Positions 1-6,174 of a DNA stretch of 9,036 bases are shown here, piece after piece. The stretch spans positions 1 through 9,036 of the forward strand of contig JAAZJE010000057.1 in the NCBI GenBank assembly GCA_012800515.1. The letters are read 5' to 3'. Numbering within the stretch: position 1 is the stretch's first letter; the number at the start of each line of letters is the position of its first letter. The translations under genes and the position numbers were made by a program. The notes below the pieces were generated by a model. The model was not told the origin of the DNA. It saw nothing but the letters and a program-made list of their open reading frames with translations, and did no database searches. Origin of the DNA: Clostridiaceae bacterium. Lineage in GTDB: Bacteria; Bacillota; Clostridia; Saccharofermentanales; Fastidiosipilaceae.

Positions 1-4
1 GCCT

Positions 5-1249
5 CTACCTCTTTACGATCAGTTTTTGGTAAAGATCGAGCTGTGTTTCGGTCGGAGCAAAGCCGGGGTGAGAGCTGCAAGCTATGTTCGGCTGACTGCC
101 GTCCGTGCCGATAAAGGGTGTCGAGTAATCGTTCTCCCAGGCCAGACGTTCCGATTCGAGGCGAAAGTCCGGTATGTCAAATGGTTGTCCCCCCGCCAGT
201 ACGGAGCGGTGCGCCATAATGGCAGTGGAAGACATCGCCACCGCGGAATGAACATTAAAAGGATGCTCCGGCTGTTTCTTCTCTCGGATACAAGCCACAA
301 ACATACGAGCCGTCAGATAATCGGCGCCGCCGTGTCCGCTCTGCTTGATTAAATCCGTGTCCTTATCGTTCCATTGAGGTTCGTAGAGATTGATTTCCTC
401 CATGCCGTCCGGTATAGACCAGTTATTATAGCGTAACATTATTTTGCCGGTTCCGCGCAGGTTTTCGATCTGACCTTCGGTTCCGCAAACACGATATGCG
501 TTATGATGAGCGCCGAAAGCGGCACAGCCGGTGATTCGGAAGATTGATCCGTCATCATTTTGTGTCATTATTACTGCTGTACGATCCCCGACTCGATTGG
601 CGGTGGGAAAATCACCTTCGATAGGAGCAAAGGCGGTAAAAGCCGTTACACGTCGCGGCGTGGCACCTGTCGCGCTCATAACCGGACCCAGGGAGTGGGT
701 TATGTAGTATGTTCGAGGAATATAATTGCGCCAGTGTTCGGGCAAGTAGGTGTACCTCTTCATAAATTCGTAGTCCTCGGGAGAAACCGGGTGATTGTAC
801 TCGCCTTCGGCATAGAGTAGCTTTCCCAATGTACCGCCGTCACAGATTCGCTTTATCTCGCGATTAAAAATCATTTGCGGGTAGTTTTCCGCCAGCATGT
901 AGATCGAGTTGCTCTTTTCGGCAGCGCGGATCAGCGCAACGCCCTCGGCCATAGTTCCGTTACTGATACATTCGGAGAAGACGTGAATGCCGCGCTCCAG
1001 GCAACAAATCGCATATTCGGCGTGCTCATGGAAGAAGTTGGCCAATATAACCGCATCCATGCCGTGTTCAATAAAGGCATCAAAATCATTGTAAACGGCA
1101 ATGTTTCCGCCAAGTGCTTTGACCCCTTCTTCGAGTCGCTCGGAATTGAAATCGCAGAGTGCTACGATCTTACAGTTCAGCAACGTGAAGTTGCGGCCGA
1201 TGCTGCTCCCGCGCCCCGCACCGAATATACCGATCTTAAGTTTTTCCAT
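5..1249 (-). CDS. Gfo/Idh/MocA-family NAD(P)-dependent oxidoreductase
   Basis: Predicted cytosolic 414-residue dehydrogenase of the Gfo/Idh/MocA family, which usually oxidises or reduces sugars, inositols or their derivatives with NAD(P). The N-terminal Rossmann fold opens with GIFGAGRGSSIG (residues 7-18), followed by an acidic residue after the second strand (LCDFNSERL, from 31). HEHAEYAICCLERGIHV (74-90) is typical of the family. The usual EKP motif, whose Lys is catalytic in many members, reads SECIS here (92-96), so that Lys is absent. The C-terminal domain has YAEGEY (146-151) and YITHSLGP (182-189), which carry candidate substrate-site His and Tyr residues. The start is well supported: GGAGGAGG (complement of 1256-1263) lies 6 nt before ATG. 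It lies 96 bp downstream of argJ on the same strand and may be cotranscribed, but no arginine role is evident. The substrate cannot be named from sequence. Family assignment is firm, function is not. Confidence 0.9.
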   Translation of the reverse strand: MEKLKIGIFGAGRGSSIGRNFTLLNCKIVALCDFNSERLEEGVKALGGNIAVYNDFDAFIEHGMDAVILANFFHEHAEYAICCLERGIHVFSECISNGTMAEGVALIRAAEKSNSIYMLAENYPQMIFNREIKRICDGGTLGKLLYAEGEYNHPVSPEDYEFMKRYTYLPEHWRNYIPRTYYITHSLGPVMSATGATPRRVTAFTAFAPIEGDFPTANRVGDRTAVIMTQNDDGSIFRITGCAAFGAHHNAYRVCGTEGQIENLRGTGKIMLRYNNWSIPDGMEEINLYEPQWNDKDTDLIKQSGHGGADYLTARMFVACIREKKQPEHPFNVHSAVAMSSTAIMAHRSVLAGGQPFDIPDFRLESERLAWENDYSTPFIGTDGSQPNIACSSHPGFAPTETQLDLYQKLIVKR

Positions 1250-1345
1250 GGTATTCCTCCTCCCCGGGGATCCGACCGCCGGTGTCAGTCATTATTGCCC
1301 ATTTCCCCACGGACTGTAAAGGGAACAGGGACCGCCTGTCCGATA

Positions 1346-2581
1346 TTAAGTCGGATATTCGGCGTTGATGCGGACGTAGTCGAAGGAAAAGTCGCAGGTC
1401 CAGTACTCATCGCGGCCTGCGCCGGCACGGAGGTCGATTCGTAGCGTGACGTCTTTCTCGCGCAAAACTTCGCGCGCCGCCTGGCGGTCGAAGCCGGTGG
1501 CCTGTCCGTGATCGCAAACCAAAATCGAACCAAGGTGAATGTCGACCTGTTCCGGGTCGAATTTGGCGCCGGAATAGCCGACGGCGGTGAGGATGCGCCC
1601 CCAGTTGGGGTCTTGGCCGAACAGAGCGGTCTTGACCAGAGGGGAGCGGGCCACGGCCAGAGCGGCGAGATAAGCGTCGTGGTCGTCGGCGGCTTGCTCG
1701 ACGATGATATTAACCAGCTTCGTCGCGCCTTCGCCGTCGATGACGCAGAGCTTCGCCAGGGAGAGGCAGACTTCGTTGAGGGCAGCTTGGAAGAGGATGG
1801 CGGATTCGCTCGCGGGGTCGGTGATGGTCGGATTGCCGGCCGCGCCGTTGGCGAGGAGAATGACCATATCGCAGACGCTGGTGTCGCCGTCGACGGAAAT
1901 GCGATTAAAGCTTTTTTGCACTGCGGCGGTCAGCATGTCGCGGAGCAGGCCGGGTGCGAGGGCGCAGTCGGTGGTGACGACGCCGATCATGGTGGCCATA
2001 TTGGGATGGATCATGCCGGAGCCTTTGGCCATGCCGCCGACGGTGACTTTATGTCCGTCGATTTTCAGGGTTAGGGCGGCTTCCTTTTTGGTTGTGTCGG
2101 TGGTGAGGATGGCCTCGGCGGCCCGGGAAGCGCCGGCGACATCGGATTCTAAGTCCTGACAGAGAGCGGGCACGGCGGTGGCGATTCTGTCGATCGGGAG
2201 AGCGTGGCCGATGATGCCGGTCGAGCCGGTCAGAACGCTGTCGGGATCGCAGCCCAGTTCGCCTGCGACTGTCGCGGCCAAGGCATCGGCGGCCTGATCG
2301 CCGCTCGCGCCGACACAGGCGTTGGCATTGCCGCTGTTGATGACGATGGCATTGACGGGAGCGCCGGCCTGTAGAATCCGGGCAGTGCGTTGCAGGCTGT
2401 GTCCTTTGACCAGATTGGTGGTAAAAACACCCGCGGCCTGGGCGGGGGGCTCGCTGACCAGCAGGGCGAGGTCGGGTTTGCGTGCCGCGACGAGTTCCGG
2501 TGTCTTACTGATTCCGGCATAGACGCCATTTGCCGAATAGCCTTTCGGGGCCGTGATGCCGCCGGGGATTTGCTGTTTCAT
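1346..2581 (-). CDS. argJ: Arginine biosynthesis protein ArgJ (glutamate N-acetyltransferase / amino-acid acetyltransferase)
   Basis: ArgJ transfers the acetyl group from N-acetylornithine to glutamate, recycling it in the cyclic arginine pathway; many homologues also make N-acetylglutamate from acetyl-CoA. The 411-residue length is normal. The N-terminus (PGGITAPKGYSANGVYAGI) and INSGNANACVG (81-91) are characteristic. STGIIG (120-125) matches the oxyanion-hole region. KGSGMIHPNMATMIG (186-200) holds the self-cleavage site: in the family the chain is cut between Ala and Thr, here A196/T197, and the new N-terminal Thr is the nucleophile. The C-terminus (INAEYPT) is also typical. AGGAGG (complement of 2589-2594) lies 7 nt before the ATG. 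No other arg gene is in the window, so argJ is separated from any argCBDF cluster unless that lies outside. Whether it is mono- or bifunctional cannot be judged from sequence. Confidence 0.97.
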   Translation of the reverse strand: MKQQIPGGITAPKGYSANGVYAGISKTPELVAARKPDLALLVSEPPAQAAGVFTTNLVKGHSLQRTARILQAGAPVNAIVINSGNANACVGASGDQAADALAATVAGELGCDPDSVLTGSTGIIGHALPIDRIATAVPALCQDLESDVAGASRAAEAILTTDTTKKEAALTLKIDGHKVTVGGMAKGSGMIHPNMATMIGVVTTDCALAPGLLRDMLTAAVQKSFNRISVDGDTSVCDMVILLANGAAGNPTITDPASESAILFQAALNEVCLSLAKLCVIDGEGATKLVNIIVEQAADDHDAYLAALAVARSPLVKTALFGQDPNWGRILTAVGYSGAKFDPEQVDIHLGSILVCDHGQATGFDRQAAREVLREKDVTLRIDLRAGAGRDEYWTCDFSFDYVRINAEYPT

Positions 2582-2608
2582 TATCGTACCTCCTAACAGT
2601 CAGTTCGG

Positions 2609-2617
2609 ATTTTAGCA
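2609..2617 (-). promoter_or_regulatory. Putative argJ promoter (extended -10)
   Basis: Read on the minus strand this is TGC-TAAAAT, an extended -10 element with TAAAAT at 2614-2609. At a 17-nt spacing the -35 position (2637-2632) reads CTGGAA, a poor match, which the extended -10 could offset. The predicted start near 2602 would give a leader of about 20 nt that includes the argJ Shine-Dalgarno. The call rests on motif matching alone. Confidence 0.5.
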
Positions 2618-2623
2618 CATGTG

Positions 2624-2632
2624 TGTTAAAAT
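2624..2632 (+). promoter_or_regulatory. Putative zapA-dut promoter (extended -10)
   Basis: TGT-TAAAAT is an extended -10 facing zapA, with TAAAAT at 2627-2632. The -35 position at 17-nt spacing (2604-2609) reads TTCGGA, a weak match. Transcription would start near 2639 and give a leader of roughly 60 nt that contains the direct repeat at 2656-2691. It is a mirror image of the argJ -10 around the palindrome CACATGTG (2616-2623). Confidence 0.45.
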
Positions 2633-2655
2633 TCCAGTCATAACAATCTATCAAG

Positions 2656-2691
2656 GATAAAGATTGCGACGCCGAAGATAAAAGATTGCGA
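2656..2691 (+). repeat. Direct repeat in the zapA leader
   Basis: GATAAAGATTGCGA (2656-2669) recurs as GATAAAAGATTGCGA (2677-2691). The copies differ by one inserted A and start 21 bp apart, about two helical turns. The second copy runs up to the zapA Shine-Dalgarno. This could be a pair of sites for a DNA-binding protein or a small local duplication; the sequence does not decide. Confidence 0.7.
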
Positions 2692-2700
2692 GGGAGAACA

Positions 2701-3285
2701 GTGCGTAAGGATTTTGAAGGTCCGGATATGGATGCCGTGGAACTGCTACCCGACGGACGAATGCGGTTGCGAATTGCCGGGCAAAATCTGACCGTCGTCA
2801 GTGCGCAGGATGAGGAATATCTGGAAAAATTGGCCCAGGATGCCAACAACCGAATCGAGGCGCGTCGTAGTCCTCTGGTTAGCACGCAGGCAGCGGCCGG
2901 GCTCGCTCTAATGGATTTATTGGCCGAGCACGATGAACTGCATGAGGAGATCAGTCGTTTGCGAAATGAGGTCGAAAAGCTGGAGAATTTGGCCGTGACG
3001 CTAAGGGTGTCGGCACCGCTACCGCCGCTTCAGCCGAACCCGTCGGAAAAGCCGGCACCGGAGAAACGATCGAACCCGGCACAACCGGCTTCGCCGGAAG
3101 AGTCTAACCCTAACTCGGTACAGCCGACTTCGCCGGAACAACCCGACCGGACGACGGTCCTGCGCCGCGCCGAGGAGAATCTGGAGACTGCTTTGCCGTA
3201 TCAGTGGCACCAGATGTCGATTGAAGAACTGGTTGCGGACGGGGAGCCGTTCGATGAGTTCACCTTGGACGAGGAGGAAGAATGA
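2701..3285 (+). CDS. zapA: ZapA-like cell division protein with long C-terminal extension
   Basis: ZapA binds FtsZ and promotes filament bundling at the division ring. Residues 22-100 (numbered from this start) fit the family: a short beta segment RLRIAGQNLTVVSAQDEEYLEKLA, then a long helix/coiled coil through LLAEHDELHEEISRLRNEVEKL. ZapA proteins usually have about 85-110 residues; this one has 194. The extra part (about 103-194) is a Pro/Ser/Glu-rich linker containing an imperfect duplication, followed by a conserved-looking acidic end (SIEELVADGEPFDEF, then DEEEE). Start choice is uncertain. GTG 2701 has AGGGAG 4 nt upstream. ATG 2728 has GAAGG 7 nt upstream and would remove nine residues. 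TTG 2686 is possible but has no good ribosome site. The stop codon overlaps the dut start, so the two are almost certainly cotranscribed and translationally coupled. Family call is good; the symbol is by similarity of architecture. Confidence 0.8.
   Translation: MRKDFEGPDMDAVELLPDGRMRLRIAGQNLTVVSAQDEEYLEKLAQDANNRIEARRSPLVSTQAAAGLALMDLLAEHDELHEEISRLRNEVEKLENLAVTLRVSAPLPPLQPNPSEKPAPEKRSNPAQPASPEESNPNSVQPTSPEQPDRTTVLRRAEENLETALPYQWHQMSIEELVADGEPFDEFTLDEEEE
3070..3141 (+). repeat. Imperfect tandem repeat in the zapA tail
   Basis: Two in-frame copies encode SNPAQPASPEE (3070-3102) and SNPNSVQPTSPEQ (3103-3141). The DNA is also similar, sharing CCGRCTTCGCCGGAA in both copies. It lies in the Pro-rich linker between the ZapA domain and the acidic C-terminus and looks like a local duplication that lengthened a flexible linker. 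Confidence 0.7.
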
Positions 3286-3785
3286 TGCGGGAAGTTCAGG
3301 TGGATATTGTCAAATGCCGTGATGAGGCGCAGCTGCCGACCTATGCGCGCAGCGGAGATTCCGGCATGGACGTGACCGCCGCCGTTGAGGTAGTTCTGGC
3401 GCCGGGGGAGACCAAGCTGGTTCCTCTGGGCATTAAAGTCGCTATTCCCGCCGGGTATGAATTGCAAATTCGTCCCCGGAGCGGCCTGAGTCTGCGCACC
3501 AGGCTGCGTATTCCGAACAGCCCCGCGACGATCGATAGCGGCTATCGCGACGAATTGGCAGTGATTGTCCACAATTCAAGTATTCCCGGTTCCGAGGCGT
3601 TGAGTGCGGAACTTTTGACCTGCGAAGAGCGGGGAAATCGGCAGGGCACGTATGTGATAAAAGTCGGCGACCGCTTTGCTCAGATGGTACTTTGCCCGGT
3701 TGTGGCGGCGGTCTGGCGCGAGAGGATGGAACTCGGGGACGAGCGGAACCGTGGCGGCGGCTTCGGCCACAGCGGCGTTAATTAA
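3282..3785 (+). CDS. dut: Deoxyuridine 5'-triphosphate nucleotidohydrolase (dUTPase)
   Basis: Hydrolyses dUTP to dUMP and pyrophosphate, keeping uracil out of DNA and supplying dUMP for thymidylate synthesis; the family works as a cytosolic trimer. All five motifs are present in order: I GDSGMDV (25-31), II RPRSGLS (64-70), III ATIDSGYRDE (82-91, with Asp85 the expected water-activating residue and Tyr88 stacking on the base), IV VGDRFAQMVLCPV (128-140), and V RGGGFGHSG (157-165). At 167 residues it is slightly longer than usual because motifs III and IV are separated by about 20 extra residues (roughly 100-122). It starts in the zapA stop: ATG 3282 and ATG 3285 are both possible, and AGGAGG at 3272-3277 lies 4 or 7 nt before them. 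Its end is 2 bp from the end of the convergent gene. Confidence 0.95.
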   Translation: MMREVQVDIVKCRDEAQLPTYARSGDSGMDVTAAVEVVLAPGETKLVPLGIKVAIPAGYELQIRPRSGLSLRTRLRIPNSPATIDSGYRDELAVIVHNSSIPGSEALSAELLTCEERGNRQGTYVIKVGDRFAQMVLCPVVAAVWRERMELGDERNRGGGFGHSGVN

Positions 3786-3787
3786 AT

Positions 3788-4828
3788 TTATTTCAGAAAA
3801 CGACCCAAAAAATCGAGTATTGTGTCGGTCACCTCTGCCGGTGCGGCGCTGAGGAGATTTTCTTTCTCCGCCATATCGATGACGGTGACAGCGGTGGCGT
3901 CGGGGAAGAGGCGTTGTCGGCGCTCGACGATTAGGTTGGTTCCTTCGCTGTAGGCGGAACTGCCGGCGGTCGGAGCCAGAATCAGGATCGGCTCGCTGAC
4001 GGTGCTGATCGTCTCAAGGATCGGCGTATTCCCGGCCATACCGGCGGAAATGCGCACCGCCCAGGGTACGGTAAAAGCCCACAGCTGATGACCGAACGGG
4101 GCGTTGCGGCGAATTTCATAGCTTATGTAGTCATCGCCGAAAGGCTGTGGCGCGTCGAGGATCCAGGCCTTTATATCTTTAGTGTGAAGCGTTAAGTTCA
4201 CCAGATTGGTTCTGACCGTATTGTTGCGCGGATAGCTGAAGGTTCGCCGCTCCATCGCCTCCAGTTGCGTATAGGCGCGAATGGCGGTGTTGCTTCCCGC
4301 GCCGATAGCATAGATGATGATATCGACCTCTTCACGGCGCCCTTTGAGTCGATCCAGCACCATGAGTAGATCCAGACTCTCGAGATAGCCGAAAGACTGG
4401 CTGTTGCCTCCCGAACTGCCGGTATAGCGCGGGTCGACGGTCAAAACGTTGTAATTGCGGGCGACCAGTTGCTGCATCATCTCTCCGGTTGAGTTGCCGG
4501 CCGGGAGACGATTATTATTGTAGCCGGGCACGATAACGACGGTCGGGCTGTTGCTCTGACCGCTCTCGCAGTACCAGCCCTGCAGACGATAGGTTTCGTC
4601 GGCAGAGCGGATGCTCCACGAGCGATACCAGGGGATATAGTTGACGGCGTCGGCATCGAGTTCCGGTCCCTGTCGTAGAATCAGGCCGCGGGCGAGGATA
4701 AAAGTTACCGCCAGGAGAATAATCTGTATAATGGCAATGACGGACAGAAATATAGACAGGTACCGAACGAACTTGGATTTACGTTTCGGTTCGGCTGTGG
4801 AGATAATTGATCGAGTGCTTACCCGCAT
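3788..4828 (-). CDS. Membrane-anchored alpha/beta-hydrolase-fold protein, probably catalytically degenerate
   Basis: 346 residues: a basic N-terminus, one hydrophobic segment (about 21-48) that should anchor it in the membrane, then an alpha/beta-hydrolase fold. The Lys/Arg-rich stretch before the segment suggests that the catalytic-like domain lies outside. Fold landmarks are VVIVPGYNNNR (97-107, normally with HG), VDPRYTGSSGG (131-141), FGYLESLDLLMVLDRL (146-161) and a nucleophile-elbow strand IIIYAIGAGSNTA (170-182). Enzymes of this type have G-x-S-x-G at the elbow, but here the nucleophile position is Gly176 (A-I-G-A-G). The usual HGxxD acid region reads APTAGSSAYSE (285-295), and the C-terminal His position falls in MAEKENLL (319-326), which has no His. 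It may be a non-enzymatic binding or scaffold protein. The start has only a weak AAAGGA 13 nt upstream, but a good promoter lies just before it. Partner and role unknown. Confidence 0.85.
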   Translation of the reverse strand: MRVSTRSIISTAEPKRKSKFVRYLSIFLSVIAIIQIILLAVTFILARGLILRQGPELDADAVNYIPWYRSWSIRSADETYRLQGWYCESGQSNSPTVVIVPGYNNNRLPAGNSTGEMMQQLVARNYNVLTVDPRYTGSSGGNSQSFGYLESLDLLMVLDRLKGRREEVDIIIYAIGAGSNTAIRAYTQLEAMERRTFSYPRNNTVRTNLVNLTLHTKDIKAWILDAPQPFGDDYISYEIRRNAPFGHQLWAFTVPWAVRISAGMAGNTPILETISTVSEPILILAPTAGSSAYSEGTNLIVERRQRLFPDATAVTVIDMAEKENLLSAAPAEVTDTILDFLGRFLK

Positions 4829-4864
4829 CCGGCGATTCAGATCCTTTGCTATTAGTGTGGTCTG

Positions 4865-4893
4865 AGTATATCTGCTTTGCCACGGAGCGGCAA
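4865..4893 (-). promoter_or_regulatory. Putative promoter of the hydrolase-fold gene
   Basis: On the minus strand the -35 is TTGCCG (4893-4888) and the -10 is TATACT (4870-4865), with 17 nt between them: 4/6 and 5/6 consensus matches. Transcription would begin near 4858, about 30 nt before the ATG. The -35 overlaps one arm of an inverted repeat shared with the opposing tsaD promoter. Confidence 0.6.
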
Positions 4894-4906
4894 ATCGGGC
4901 TAAAAT
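4877..4906 (+). promoter_or_regulatory. Putative tsaD promoter
   Basis: TTGCCA (4877-4882) and TAAAAT (4901-4906) are separated by 18 nt, a good sigma-70/SigA-type match. The expected start is near 4912, about 43 nt before tsaD. The inverted repeat TTTGCC (4876-4881) / GGCAAA (4889-4894) puts the two divergent -35 boxes only 5 bp apart, facing outward, so the two promoters overlap physically. Confidence 0.6.
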
Positions 4907-4954
4907 ATCCGTCTGTACATACGGCTAAGACGTGAAGGAAGGAGGCCGAGGTAA

Positions 4955-5995
4955 ATGGCGACGAAAGCGTTGACGAATAACAAACAACCGACGATGATTC
5001 TCGGCATCGAGACTTCGTGTGACGATACCGCGGTGGCAATCGTCGCGGACGGACGCCGGGTATTGGCGGAGCATATTGCTTCACAGGATGAGTTGAACCG
5101 GCTCTACGGCGGAGTTGTGCCTGAGCTTGCCTCGCGACGTCATCTGGAAATGCTGGTGCCGGTTACAGAGAAGGTTCTGCGCGAGACAGACCTTAGCTGG
5201 TCGGATCTATCCGGCGTGGCGGTGACCTACAGTCCCGGACTGGCGGGGGCTCTGCTGACAGGGCTTTCGTTTGCCAAGTCTCTCACATTGGCTACCGGAC
5301 TGCCGCTGATCGGGGTCAACCATTTGGCCGGTCACATCGCCGCCAATTATATTGATACGGATCTGGAACCGCCGTTCCTGGCGCTGGTTGTTTCGGGTGG
5401 CAACAGTCAGATCGTCCGGGTGAAGGATTATCTGGATTTTGATATTCGCGCCGACACTCGTGATGACGCCGCCGGTGAAGTGCTGGATAAAATCGCGCGC
5501 GAGCTCGGCCTGGGCTTTCCCGGCGGAGCGGCGATAGACGCTTATGCCTTAAAGGGTGATCCCACGGCTCTTGACTTTCCCCGCGCCCGCCTGGATACCG
5601 GCGAGTTCTCTTTCAGCGGACTGAAGACCGCGGCTCTGCAGTGGCTGCGTCGGAATGATTTGGGGACGGGCGAGCTTCGTGAGCGCCGTTTGGCCGACTT
5701 TTGCGCCTCATACATGCAGGCGGTGGTCGACCCCCTGATCGATAACTTACGCGCCGAACTGGGTGCCTCGGGATACGGAACGCTCGGAGTCAGCGGCGGG
5801 GTCAGTGCCTCGCGCTTTTTGCGGCGCGAGCTGCAAATCCTGGCGGAAACGACGGAAATTGAGCTCCATATTCCGGCGATGCGCTATTGCACCGACAATG
5901 CGGCGATGATCGCCGCCCAGGGATATTTTCAGCTCAAGCTCGGATCGGGGGTATATCCCGGCGATCTGGATGCCGTAGCTAATTTGACCTTATAA
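4955..5995 (+). CDS. tsaD: tRNA N6-adenosine threonylcarbamoyltransferase TsaD
   Basis: TsaD (formerly Gcp/YgjD) transfers the threonylcarbamoyl group from threonylcarbamoyl-AMP to A37 of ANN-decoding tRNAs, giving t6A, together with TsaB and TsaE in bacteria. The 346-residue protein has the ASKHA-fold signatures: ILGIETSCDDTAVAIV (15-30), GGVVPELASRRH (52-63), NHLAGH (122-127, metal ligands His123 and His127), VVSGGNSQ (145-152), DDAAGEVLDK (170-179), GFPGG (187-191), FSFSGLKTA (218-226), GGVSAS (281-286) and CTDNAAMIA (312-320, metal ligand Asp314). AAGGAGG (4939-4945) lies 9 nt before ATG 4955. This start adds about 13 residues before the usual MILGIE; ATG 4994 would give the standard N-terminus but has no ribosome site. 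tsaB, tsaE and rimI are not adjacent here. It has its own promoter and diverges from the hydrolase-fold gene. Confidence 0.98.
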   Translation: MATKALTNNKQPTMILGIETSCDDTAVAIVADGRRVLAEHIASQDELNRLYGGVVPELASRRHLEMLVPVTEKVLRETDLSWSDLSGVAVTYSPGLAGALLTGLSFAKSLTLATGLPLIGVNHLAGHIAANYIDTDLEPPFLALVVSGGNSQIVRVKDYLDFDIRADTRDDAAGEVLDKIARELGLGFPGGAAIDAYALKGDPTALDFPRARLDTGEFSFSGLKTAALQWLRRNDLGTGELRERRLADFCASYMQAVVDPLIDNLRAELGASGYGTLGVSGGVSASRFLRRELQILAETTEIELHIPAMRYCTDNAAMIAAQGYFQLKLGSGVYPGDLDAVANLTL

Positions 5996-6081
5996 TTGAC
6001 CTCTGAAAGGGGCAGATTTTGCGCTAAGTGTTGGCAATTAACAAGCGAACGGATAAAGGATAGATGTCATGACAACTTTAA

Positions 6082-6174
6082 TGTGGATAACTTTGTGGAT
6101 AACTTTTTGAAAGCTCAAGAATGGCGGAGATCCTAGGCGTTATGAGCAGATGTAATTAACAAAAATGTGCATAA
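6082..6174 (-). promoter_or_regulatory. Cluster of three DnaA-box matches between tsaD and smpB
   Basis: Read on the minus strand, TTATCCACA occurs at 6090-6082 and again at 6102-6094, and TTATGCACA at 6174-6166. All three fit the DnaA consensus TTATNCACA with no mismatch and point the same way. The first two form a perfect 12-bp tandem repeat (TGTGGATAACTT, 6082-6093 and 6094-6105 on the plus strand). The surrounding 198-bp intergenic stretch is AT-rich compared with the genes. Possible roles are DnaA control of smpB, a DnaA-titrating or reactivating site, or part of a replication origin. The boxes are seen directly; the role is inference. Confidence 0.7.

Noticed and set aside
1318..1345. 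Possible terminator hairpin after argJ (ACAGG/CCTGT with a 5-nt loop)
   Set aside because: The stem is only 5-7 bp including a wobble pair, and no T-run follows on the minus strand, so termination is not supported.
875..1444. A 189-codon plus-strand open frame opposite the oxidoreductase
   Set aside because: It is antisense to a confident family member, crosses the intergenic gap and has no family resemblance.
1508..2159. Two plus-strand open frames (188 and 151 codons) opposite argJ
   Set aside because: They are antisense shadows of a clear ArgJ, with low-complexity Gly/Asp/Val-rich or Ser/Ala-rich translations and no domain.
5996..6020. Possible terminator after tsaD (short hairpin followed by TTTT)
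   Set aside because: The best stem is 4-5 bp with a wobble pair or a 7-nt loop, too weak to call.
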